DNA of 64,000 nt, from NCBI RefSeq assembly GCF_019645815.1, contig NZ_CP080997.1:1-64000 (forward strand). Direction: 5' to 3'. This DNA is from Mycolicibacter heraklionensis (GTDB lineage Bacteria; Actinomycetota; Actinomycetes; Mycobacteriales; Mycobacteriaceae). This document shows, piece after piece, positions 56,791 through 64,000 of this stretch. Position numbers and translations under genes: made by a program. The stretch's first letter is position 1; the number at the start of each line of letters is the position of its first letter. The notes below the pieces were generated by a model. The model ran no database searches, had not been told where the DNA came from, and saw nothing but the letters and a program-made list of their open reading frames with translations.

Positions 56791-59700
56791 TTATTGCTGC
56801 TCGAAATCGTGGATCATCGACGACGGCACTCCGACCAGGACACCTTCCACGTCGGAGTCGTTGACCAACAGGCCGCGGCCGGGGGGCAGCGCCTGCGCCC
56901 GCACCATCCGGTTGACTTTGTTCTGCGGGTCGTTGTCCATGAACAAGGTGGGCACCTTGGCGGCGCGTTGCGTCTTGACCCAGGGGTCCATCTCCAGCTG
57001 GCCGAAGTTGGACGAGTTGCGGGTGGTGAACACGTGCAGGCCGATCTGGCGGCCCCGCTCCATCAGCTTCCACAGCGCCGCGCCCACCGGCGGCTTGGCC
57101 GGATGGATCTGCGCCGGACGAAGATCCTGCACGTCGTCGATCAACACGAAATGACGCGGCCCCTCCCAGGGCTTGAGCGCTCGCAGCTCCTCCTGGCTCA
57201 GGCCCTTGGCCGGCAGCCGGGGCAGCAGAACCTGCTGCGCCAGCGTGGTCAGCACCTCGTCGATCTCGTCCTGGTCGTAGGCGTAGGCATTGACGTAGCC
57301 GGCGCCCTGCAGGTCACGCAGCGGCCCGGTCTTGGGGTCGATGATGGTGATCTGGGCTTCCTGCGGGCTGAACCGCGCCATCACCGCTTCGCCGACCGCG
57401 GCCAGGGTGGCGCTCTTGCCGCACAGCGCCCGCCCCAGAATCATCATCCCGGGGTGCTCGGACAGCATCAGCGGCACCGGCAGCAGATCGTGCTGCTCGC
57501 CGATCATGAACGCGATCGACGGGGCGGTCTGGGCGGGCGGGCGCTGTGCCACGTCGTAGGCCAGGACCTCCGAGAGCGCGACCGCGGGCGGCAGCCGCTT
57601 GAGCGTGGCGTGCTTGGTCACGCCCGCGACCTCGGCGACCCGGGTCCCCAGTTCCCGGGTCCCGATCCGGGTGCCGTCGTCGGCGGCCAGCTCCGGCACC
57701 CCGATGAGCATCTCGTGCAGCGACTCGGTCAGACCGAAGCCGGGCCGGTTCACGGTGCGCTTGGCGGCGTCGCGGGCGTCCAGCGACGCCGTGCCCATCT
57801 CGTTTTCGCCCGGGTTCTGCAGTCGCAACTGGATGCGTACGTCGGAGTTCTGCAGCAACGTCTGGCGCTGGCCGTGGATCCAGCCCGAAGCGCTGGTCAT
57901 CAGGTGCACGCCGTACTCCGGGCCGACACCGCTGAGCGCGATGATCCGGTCCCCGAGCATGGTGTCGGCGGCATACAGGTCGGAGAAATCGTCGATGACC
58001 AGGAACACGTCGCCGTAGGGGTCATTGGGATCGGTGCCCGCGAGGCTTTCACCACCGGAACCGAAGCGCCGCTCCCGGAACTCGTTGATGTCGATCTTGT
58101 CGCGGCGGAAGGTGTCCTGACGGGCGCTGATCAGCGCGGCCATGGTGGCGACGGTGCGCTCCACGCCCTCGCGGTCGGCCGGTGAGACGATGTCGGCCAC
58201 GTGCGGCAGCGTCTCGGCATAACCCAGCGTGGCGCCGCCGACGCAGAAGAACGTCAGCCGCGCCGGGGTGTACATCAGCGCCGCCGAACACATCAGCGTC
58301 ATCAGCGTCGTCGTCTTGCCACGGCTCTTGGCCCCGACCACCATGATGTTGCTGCGCAACACGTCGACGCAGTGAATCAGCTGCTGCGCGTCCTCGGGGA
58401 TGTCCTTGACGGCCAGCGGCCACACCAGCCCGGGGTTGCGGCCGTAGTCGACGTCCCACGGCTTGCCCCGGTACCGCGCAACCAGGGCGTCGACCGGCTC
58501 GGAGATCTCCAACGGGGGCAGCCACGGCAGGTGCGGCGCCGTGCGGTCGGCGGCCATGAGCGACTCACGCAGCACGTCGACGATCTTCTTCTTCTTGAAG
58601 CCGTCGGCGTGCAGAAGGAACTCGTCGGGTTCGGCGTCGGTGGCCGACATGTCCTGCAGCGCTTGGGCGTCCGCCTCATCCAGCGGCTGGTACTGCCAGG
58701 TGTAGAGCCGCGGCTTGGTCAGGGTCATGTCGAGGGTCTTGCCCGTCGACGTCTTGCGCTTGGGGACGACGAACGGCGCCGACAGGTAGAAACAGCGGAA
58801 GGGCTCCAAGTCTCGCGGGCCGACCTTCAGCAGCCCGAAGCCGTTCTCTTTCGACGGCAGGTGATAGGCGGCGTCCGAGCCGATCACCTCGCGGCTGTCG
58901 TCACCGGACTCGGCACGCAGGGCGACTCGGAAAGCGATGTTGGACTTGACCTTCTGCAACGACGACAGGTCCAGGCGTTGCCCGCCGAGCATGAAGAAGA
59001 CGTTGGCGCCGCGGCCCTCCTGGCCGATGTGGATGATCAGGTCGATCCACTTGGGGTGGTTCTGGAACAGCTCCAGGTATTCGTCGATCACCACCAGCAG
59101 GATGGGCACCGGCTCCAGGTCCCGGCCGGCCAGCCGGATTTCCTCGTAGTCGTTGGCGTCGCGCGCACCGACGGAGTTGAACAGTCGATAGCGCCGGGCG
59201 ATCTCGCCGTCGATGGCCCGGCGCATCCGTTCGGCGAGGTGCCGCTCGTCCTTACCGAGGTTGGACAGGGCCGCCGACACATGTGGGATGCCGAGGATGT
59301 CCTGGGCCGCGGACTCGAACTTCATGTCCACGAAGATCACGTTGAAGGTCTCCGGCGAGTGGGTCAGCGCGATGCCGTACACCAGGGACAGGAAGAACTC
59401 CGACTTGCCCGAGCCGCTGGTGCCGATCACCACCGAGTGGAAACCGAAGCCGCCGAAGTCCTTTGCGCGCAGCACGACGTTCTGCAACTCGCCGTTGGGC
59501 TTGGCGCCGACCGGGATCTCAGCCCACCGCTCGTCGCCGCGGCTGCGCCGCTCGGCCCACAGCCGGTCGACGTTCAGCTCGCGCGCGTCGTCGATTCCCA
59601 GCGCGCGCAACAGTTCCAGCGCGCCGCTGCCAGCGTCGGCGACGTCGACACTGGCCGTCGGGGACCAGCGCGCCATCGCCCGCGCGTAGCGGTAGGCACG

Positions 59701-60999
59701 CGGCACCGACAGTTGGTCGGCGTGGGCGAAGAATTTGCCGCCGGCGCGCAACATGGGCCGTGGTGACGTGCCGGTGCCGCGCCCGTCTCTGCGGTGGGCC
59801 GGGGTCGCGTCCTCAGCAAGGTTGTGCCGGGCCGGGTGGTCGATCACCTCGAAGACCTCGTCGCGCGCGAAGCCGACACCGGTGCCGAGCCGGGATGCCA
59901 CCCGGAGCACCGTGATGCCTTCCTTGCCGACCCGCCCGATGACGCTCTCCCAGGCCTCCGGACTGCCGGTGTTGTCGTCGACGATCACCCAGTGCGGACC
60001 CAGATCATGCCCGTCAGTGCCGGTCTCCAACGCCGATCCCATGGTGGTGGGACTCGGCGCCGACGGTGGCCGCCAGGCACCGCGCTTGCCTTTCATGTGC
60101 AGGTCGGCACCGAGCGTCGCCTCGAGTTCGGTGGGGCTGGTGAACACCAGGCGCCGCCACCCGCAGGCGTCGAACAGCTCGTCGTGCTGGTTGTGCGGAA
60201 GCCAGACCATCCAGGACCACAGCTCGGGGTGCCGGGTCACCACCATCAACTTGACGTCAAGCGGATTGTGAAAAACCGCCAGCCCACTGAGCATCGAACG
60301 CAGCAGCGAGCGGACCCCGTCGAGATCCTCGCCGACGAAGCTGAACCCCGGGCGGGAGCGCAGGTTGACCACTTTGGCGATGTCGCGGATCTTGCGTTGT
60401 TCGAGGATGAAGTCGCGCAACGCCTGGCCGGTGACCGGCTCCAGCTCCTCGTCGATGGGGATCTCCGGCCACTGCACCGACAACACCGAATCCGGGGCAT
60501 GCTGCACGCCGACACCCACCCGCACGTCCAGGAAGTCAGCGTCGGAGCGGCGACGCTCCCACATCTGCGGACCGCCGATGACTGCGCCCAGCCCCTGCGG
60601 GTTGGAGTGCACCAACTCCTGGGCATTGCGCTGGGCGCAGACCGCTTTCTGGATCTCGTCGCGCTCGCTGTCGAGGGAGCGCAGGTAGCTGCGCCGGTTC
60701 TTCTCCTGCTCGCCCCAGCTGATCTTGCGGGCCCGGCCGAACCGCCCGGAAAACATCAGCATGCCCAGGCCGGCCATGCCCACCATCGGGAACATGCCCG
60801 AGCCCAAGCTGCGCACTCCGGAGACGTAGAGCATGACGATGGTGCCGATCAGCGCGACGATCAGCGCCGGCATGCCGATCATCACCCAGAGGTTGCGCGG
60901 CTCGCGTTCGGGAAGGGCGTCCGGTGCGCGGGGGGCGACCCGCACCGGCTTGGGCTCGGGAACCTGAAGACGGACCGGGACAAACGCTCGCTTGGACAT
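56791..60999 (-). CDS. eccC2: ESX-2 motor ATPase EccC2
   Basis: EccC is the FtsK/SpoIIIE-type ATPase that powers type VII secretion and recognises substrate signals. The 1402-residue product is a single-chain EccC: two N-terminal membrane helices (about 37-57 and 64-80), a DUF/stalk region, then three P-loop domains with Walker A GTSGSGKSE (about 526), GAKSRGKTT (about 891) and GRALCGKSA (about 1191). The third has a Cys in the loop. Length agrees with Rv3894c. The ATG lies 3 bp after the eccB2 stop. Confidence 0.96.
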   Translation of the reverse strand: MSKRAFVPVRLQVPEPKPVRVAPRAPDALPEREPRNLWVMIGMPALIVALIGTIVMLYVSGVRSLGSGMFPMVGMAGLGMLMFSGRFGRARKISWGEQEKNRRSYLRSLDSERDEIQKAVCAQRNAQELVHSNPQGLGAVIGGPQMWERRRSDADFLDVRVGVGVQHAPDSVLSVQWPEIPIDEELEPVTGQALRDFILEQRKIRDIAKVVNLRSRPGFSFVGEDLDGVRSLLRSMLSGLAVFHNPLDVKLMVVTRHPELWSWMVWLPHNQHDELFDACGWRRLVFTSPTELEATLGADLHMKGKRGAWRPPSAPSPTTMGSALETGTDGHDLGPHWVIVDDNTGSPEAWESVIGRVGKEGITVLRVASRLGTGVGFARDEVFEVIDHPARHNLAEDATPAHRRDGRGTGTSPRPMLRAGGKFFAHADQLSVPRAYRYARAMARWSPTASVDVADAGSGALELLRALGIDDARELNVDRLWAERRSRGDERWAEIPVGAKPNGELQNVVLRAKDFGGFGFHSVVIGTSGSGKSEFFLSLVYGIALTHSPETFNVIFVDMKFESAAQDILGIPHVSAALSNLGKDERHLAERMRRAIDGEIARRYRLFNSVGARDANDYEEIRLAGRDLEPVPILLVVIDEYLELFQNHPKWIDLIIHIGQEGRGANVFFMLGGQRLDLSSLQKVKSNIAFRVALRAESGDDSREVIGSDAAYHLPSKENGFGLLKVGPRDLEPFRCFYLSAPFVVPKRKTSTGKTLDMTLTKPRLYTWQYQPLDEADAQALQDMSATDAEPDEFLLHADGFKKKKIVDVLRESLMAADRTAPHLPWLPPLEISEPVDALVARYRGKPWDVDYGRNPGLVWPLAVKDIPEDAQQLIHCVDVLRSNIMVVGAKSRGKTTTLMTLMCSAALMYTPARLTFFCVGGATLGYAETLPHVADIVSPADREGVERTVATMAALISARQDTFRRDKIDINEFRERRFGSGGESLAGTDPNDPYGDVFLVIDDFSDLYAADTMLGDRIIALSGVGPEYGVHLMTSASGWIHGQRQTLLQNSDVRIQLRLQNPGENEMGTASLDARDAAKRTVNRPGFGLTESLHEMLIGVPELAADDGTRIGTRELGTRVAEVAGVTKHATLKRLPPAVALSEVLAYDVAQRPPAQTAPSIAFMIGEQHDLLPVPLMLSEHPGMMILGRALCGKSATLAAVGEAVMARFSPQEAQITIIDPKTGPLRDLQGAGYVNAYAYDQDEIDEVLTTLAQQVLLPRLPAKGLSQEELRALKPWEGPRHFVLIDDVQDLRPAQIHPAKPPVGAALWKLMERGRQIGLHVFTTRNSSNFGQLEMDPWVKTQRAAKVPTLFMDNDPQNKVNRMVRAQALPPGRGLLVNDSDVEGVLVGVPSSMIHDFEQQ

Positions 61000-61002
61000 G
61001 GT

Positions 61003-62493
61003 TCACTGCCCGCCCTGCTGGTTGTTGGGGACCACCGGCTGCACCGCGCCGGCCGACGCCACGGTGTCGCGGGCCAACAGCGCGGCATGCCGCGACAGTT
61101 CCGGACCGGTCGCGAAGGTGCGCAGCAGCGGCCACGGCGCCTGCTGCGCCGAGCCGGGATCCAGGCCGAGGCCCCGCAACGTCTCGCTCTCGGCGGCGAT
61201 GCCGAACCGGACCCCGTTGGGCGACACCCAGAACAGCGTCTCGCGGGAATCCGAGTCGAGCAGCTCACTGGTCGAGGTGACGAAGTTGGTTGCGCCCGGC
61301 AACACCAAAACCTGGTTGGCCACCACCGAGGTGGGGCTGCGGTCGTCGCGCACCAGCCGCACAATCCGGTTGTCCATCCCCGGCGACACCGGCAGGCCGC
61401 GCCCGTTGTACAGGGTGATCCGGGCCTGCCGGTCCCCGGAAGCCTTCTCCCAGCCCACGCACGTCGTCGGGTCGGCGGCGGTGTCGACGAACTTGAGCCT
61501 GCTGTTCGGGTAGTACTCGACAGGAAGCGTGCCCACTTCCGGGATGTTGATCAGCTTGTCCGGGCTGACCACCAGCGGGGCGACCGACCCGAACGAGTTC
61601 GCGCTGCGGATCAAGTCGGCCACGAAGCTGGTGATCTTCTGGACCCCGTCGGGCAGCAGCACATAGAACTGTGAGCCGCCGCCGGCCGTCCGGGTCTCCA
61701 GCACCGCGCCCACCTGGGATCCGGGCACCCACTGCGACGGCGTGCCCGCCAGCGGGATCACGGGCACCCGCAGCGGCTCGGTGCTCGGCAGCGCGTCGAA
61801 CAGGGCCCGTGACATCTCCACCGGGACGGTGGTGCCCGGGTCGATGCCCAGGCTCAGCGTGATCGCCCGATCGGCCGGGTCCACCTGGGACCGCTTACCG
61901 CCCCAGATGACATAGGTGGCGCCCTGGAAGCGAGTCAGCACCGCGGCGTCGGGGGCCAGCGGCGCGGCCCGGCCCGCCGGGCTCAGCGGCCCCGCGATCG
62001 AGGTCACCACGGGTGGTTCGGCACGGCGCGGGGAGCCCGCGGTATCGCAGACCGCCCATGCCGACGGGGCGCCGGTGTTGGCGACCAACGACGTCGGAGC
62101 GCCGGGGATGCCGATCATGGGGCCGGTCGGGTACTTGGCGATCTCCGCGGGTTTGACCCAGGTGGGGACCTCGGCGTGGCCGACCGCAAGCCGAGCCGAG
62201 GTGATGTTCAGTGCCGGGTACAGCCGCCCGTCGATGCGTGCGTAGATCGCTCCGGAGTCGCGGTCGCCAACGATCGACGACGTCCGCACGATCCCGGCCG
62301 GACGCAACACGTTCAGCAGCAGCATCCAGCCCATGCCGATGAAGATCAGCACGATGGAAAGCACGATCGCGGCGGTCTGCTTGCGGTCGTCGTGCTTCAT
62401 CCGCACCGAGAACTTGGTGGTGGCGGCGCGCAGTCGTCGGTTGTAGAACAGGTGACCGGAGTTCTGGTCCCGGTTCGACAGACTCAGCGGCAT
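61003..62493 (-). CDS. eccB2: ESX-2 membrane component EccB2
   Basis: EccB spans the membrane once and extends into the periplasm. The 496-residue product has the cytosolic start PLSLSNRDQNSGHLFYNRRL, one membrane helix (about 41-63, AAIVLSIVLIFIGMGWMLLL) and a large periplasmic domain with the EccB repeats. Near its end it has ETLRGLGLDPGSAQQAPWPL and a Gln-rich tail. It is the first gene of the ESX-2 unit, so the promoter should lie in the 150-bp spacer upstream, divergent to the lipoprotein-like gene. It corresponds to Rv3895c. Confidence 0.95.
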   Translation of the reverse strand: MPLSLSNRDQNSGHLFYNRRLRAATTKFSVRMKHDDRKQTAAIVLSIVLIFIGMGWMLLLNVLRPAGIVRTSSIVGDRDSGAIYARIDGRLYPALNITSARLAVGHAEVPTWVKPAEIAKYPTGPMIGIPGAPTSLVANTGAPSAWAVCDTAGSPRRAEPPVVTSIAGPLSPAGRAAPLAPDAAVLTRFQGATYVIWGGKRSQVDPADRAITLSLGIDPGTTVPVEMSRALFDALPSTEPLRVPVIPLAGTPSQWVPGSQVGAVLETRTAGGGSQFYVLLPDGVQKITSFVADLIRSANSFGSVAPLVVSPDKLINIPEVGTLPVEYYPNSRLKFVDTAADPTTCVGWEKASGDRQARITLYNGRGLPVSPGMDNRIVRLVRDDRSPTSVVANQVLVLPGATNFVTSTSELLDSDSRETLFWVSPNGVRFGIAAESETLRGLGLDPGSAQQAPWPLLRTFATGPELSRHAALLARDTVASAGAVQPVVPNNQQGGQ

Positions 62494-62622
62494 GCTCTGC
62501 TACCCCTAACGACGCACGCTCGGCGATGCTGCGCCGCCCCCTGCGGCGACAAAGCGCACCGCGACGACATTACTGGCGTTGGCCAGCGGGAACCAGTCAC
62601 TTGCGCACACGCGATGAAGCGC

Positions 62623-62683
62623 ACGCGCGTAGGTTTTGCGCTATGCCGGACCAGTTGGGCGCGTTCGCCGAGGCCGCCCGGGC
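62623..62683 (+). repeat. 61-bp direct repeat, copy 1
   Basis: This segment (20 bp of upstream sequence plus the first 13-14 codons of the gene at 62643) matches 63640-63700 at 56 of 61 positions, exactly 1017 bp away. It carries the start codon and MPDQLGAFAEAARA. Confidence 0.9.
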
Positions 62684-63551
62684 GCTGAGCGTCGTGGGAG
62701 TAGCCTTCGGTTTGGCCGTGTCCGGCTGTGGGTCGAGGAATCTCGGAAGCGCTTCGACCCCTTCGGCTGGGGCAATCCATGTGACGAACCTTCCCCCAGC
62801 CGTCAACGAAGCGACGGTGGTGCCGAGGCCGGTGTCGAGATTACGTCCGGGAATTCAGATACTGGTGGGCGAAGGAGCCACGACGACCGTGTGTACGGCC
62901 GGCTTCTATTTGGATTTTCCGGATCCGAATGCTGCAGGACGACGGCTTGCCGGGTTTGTCACCGGCGCGCAGTGCGCTCACGGTGACGGCGATGCTCCGG
63001 TCGCCGTCATGAAAATCGAAGACGCCGGGCTGGCCCCAACGCGGACCAAGATCGGCGAGATCGCTTACCTGACGGCGGGCGGCGCACGTCCGCAAGTGGC
63101 CGACGAGCCTTGGACGACACCGACATCGCCGCTGGCGCTGTTCAGGTCCGGACCGGGCGGTTGGCCACTGCCCGTCGACGGCATAGTCAACGGAAAACAA
63201 CCGACGGCCGAGACCATCCAGACAGTCGATGTGCTGCAACATAACCGGCCTCGCGCAATGTGGACAGATCTCGACGGCAGGGTTGTCGAAGGGCACGTAA
63301 TCGATCCGGTAAAGACCGCGGAGGTGCGGGCCATCCCCGCCGGCATCGAGCGAGTCGTGGTCGCCGCGGACGACGTCAACGCGGCGATGGACGCCAAGAT
63401 CATCGGCGCTCCGGTGACTGCGGACGTGGACGGTTCCACCGTGAACCTCGGAATCATCACCGGGGTCGATGATGCGCGCCACTGGGTCGTGGTCGACTTG
63501 ATCGGTCCCTTCCTGGCGCTACACGACGCGGTGCTTGTTGTAGAAAAGTAG
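62643..63551 (+). CDS. Putative lipoprotein with degenerate chymotrypsin-like fold
   Basis: The 302-residue product has a hydrophobic segment ending in a lipobox (GLAVSGC, Cys29), so it is likely a lipoprotein. The mature part reads like an S1-type secreted protease: TTTVCTAGFYL, then GFVTGAQCA where active enzymes have TAGHC, and late IIGAPV...LGIITG where they have GDSGAPV. Both the His and Ser positions are therefore lost, while an Asp in DAPVAVMKI may be the third residue. The first 14 residues duplicate the start of the next gene, so the N-terminus looks like a recombinant join. It is divergent from eccB2. The pseudo-protease reading is an inference from motif order. Confidence 0.6.
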   Translation: MPDQLGAFAEAARALSVVGVAFGLAVSGCGSRNLGSASTPSAGAIHVTNLPPAVNEATVVPRPVSRLRPGIQILVGEGATTTVCTAGFYLDFPDPNAAGRRLAGFVTGAQCAHGDGDAPVAVMKIEDAGLAPTRTKIGEIAYLTAGGARPQVADEPWTTPTSPLALFRSGPGGWPLPVDGIVNGKQPTAETIQTVDVLQHNRPRAMWTDLDGRVVEGHVIDPVKTAEVRAIPAGIERVVVAADDVNAAMDAKIIGAPVTADVDGSTVNLGIITGVDDARHWVVVDLIGPFLALHDAVLVVEK

Positions 63552-63639
63552 GCGCGGTTGCCTATCAGCGCAGCGACAGTCCTGTGACTTCGGCGGATCG
63601 CCTTTGTCCGCAATGCGTTTCAGTGGAGTGATGCCGGCA

Positions 63640-63700
63640 ACGCGCGTACCTTTTGCGCTATGCCGGACCAGTTGGGGACGTTCGCCGAGGCCGCCCGAGC
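63640..63700 (+). repeat. 61-bp direct repeat, copy 2
   Basis: Second copy of the repeat at 62623-62683, covering the sequence before and the first 13-14 codons (MPDQLGTFAEAARA) of the DUF4226-type gene. Here the segment continues naturally into the gene, so this is likely the source copy. Confidence 0.9.
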
Positions 63701-64000
63701 ACGAGAAGCGCAGCTGGCGCAGCGGTTGGCGACGTCGGTGGAGCTCGACCGGTCTTTTGAGGGCATCCTGCGTGGCGCTCACCAGTACAACCTGCAGTCG
63801 CGGGCGCGTCTGGACGCGCTGGAAGCCGAGATCCGCCAGGCCGCTGCCACCTGGCCGGGCATGGACACTCCGGCCGGCGCCCGTCAGTTCCAGGCGTACC
63901 TGGTCGGCAAGACCCGGGAGATCCACAAGATCGTCGCCGATGCCTCCGCGGACAGTCAGCAACGGGCGGCGCAGGTGCAAGCGTTGACCGGGCGATATCC
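63660..64000 (+). CDS. DUF4226-type ESX-associated protein, N-terminal part (runs off window)
   Basis: An open frame from the ATG at 63660 continues to the window edge without a stop (113 complete codons). It begins PDQLGTFAEAARAREAQLAQ and contains LDALEAEIRQAAATWPGMDT and GARQFQAYLVGKTREIHKIV. This aligns with the 41473-42801 protein (LDELEAEIAGAAGAWDLDTA; AREFQRFLIGKLGQIIKVVE), so the two are paralogues flanking ESX-2 on either side. The rest of the gene, and presumably more ESX-2-associated genes, lie beyond 64000. The product is probably a cytosolic or secreted ESX-associated factor. Confidence 0.8.
   Translation, partial: MPDQLGTFAEAARAREAQLAQRLATSVELDRSFEGILRGAHQYNLQSRARLDALEAEIRQAAATWPGMDTPAGARQFQAYLVGKTREIHKIVADASADSQQRAAQVQALTGRY

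Noticed and set aside
58201..61674. Two long plus-strand open frames opposite eccC2 and eccB2
   Set aside because: They are antisense shadows of well-supported ESX-2 genes.
45632..62493. Assignment of the type VII locus to ESX-1, ESX-3 or ESX-5
   Set aside because: EsxC/EsxD, PPE69-like, the single-chain EccC and the ParA-like gene between espG and eccD all point to ESX-2; ESX-1 and others differ in esx sequences and order.

Overview
The window is a high-GC actinobacterial chromosome that starts at dnaA. It is clearly mycobacterial: dnaA-dnaN-recF-DUF721-gyrB-gyrA, tRNA-Ile/tRNA-Ala, ppiA, crgA, trpG, the pknB-pknA-pbpA-rodA-pstP-fhaB-fhaA cell-division/kinase cluster, a whiB5-like gene and a complete type VII (ESX) secretion locus. 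There is no gnd between dnaN and recF, and gyrA carries a 420-residue intein like those of several slow-growing mycobacteria. A slow-grower or a member of the M. terrae group (Mycolicibacter) fits best, but the species cannot be fixed from this sequence alone.

Region 1 (1-25.6 kb) is core genome in the same order as M. tuberculosis Rv0001-Rv0020c: replication initiation and oriC, topoisomerases, two tRNAs, the septation protein CrgA, a glutamine amidotransferase, and a minus-strand operon whose neighbours mostly overlap by 4 bp and which couples Ser/Thr kinases, their phosphatase, two FHA proteins and the RodA/PbpA peptidoglycan synthase pair.

Region 2 (25.6-39.1 kb) is accessory, inserted between tRNA-Leu and whiB5. 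It holds a low-GC three-gene cassette of unknown function (TIGR04255-like protein plus two unrecognised proteins; the best candidate here for an undescribed system), a tautomerase/SDR pair with a divergent HxlR regulator, and a TetR-controlled catabolic operon (flavin monooxygenase, alpha/beta hydrolase, acyl-CoA ligase, SDR, zinc alcohol dehydrogenase, NAD(P)-dependent reductase). Two operator-like 26-bp inverted repeats of identical design lie between the TetR gene and the operon. A pirin closes the region.

Region 3 (39.2-45.6 kb) resumes the Rv0022c-Rv0030 order: whiB5, an XRE regulator, a NlpC/P60 hydrolase, a DUF4226-type protein, an EspC-like small protein, a DUF2694-type protein, a large proline-rich protein and a YbaB-like protein.

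Region 4 (45.6-62.5 kb) is a complete minus-strand ESX-2 locus: eccB2-eccC2-PE-PPE-esxD-esxC-espG2-ParA-like-eccD2-mycP2-eccE2-eccA2. In M. tuberculosis ESX-2 lies on the other side of oriC; here it directly abuts the Rv0023-Rv0030 module, whose genes are paralogous to those beside ESX-2 in M. tuberculosis. The right flank (62.5-64 kb) holds a degenerate chymotrypsin-fold lipoprotein whose first 14 codons and upstream region are a duplication of the start of the next gene, a second DUF4226-type gene that runs off the window.
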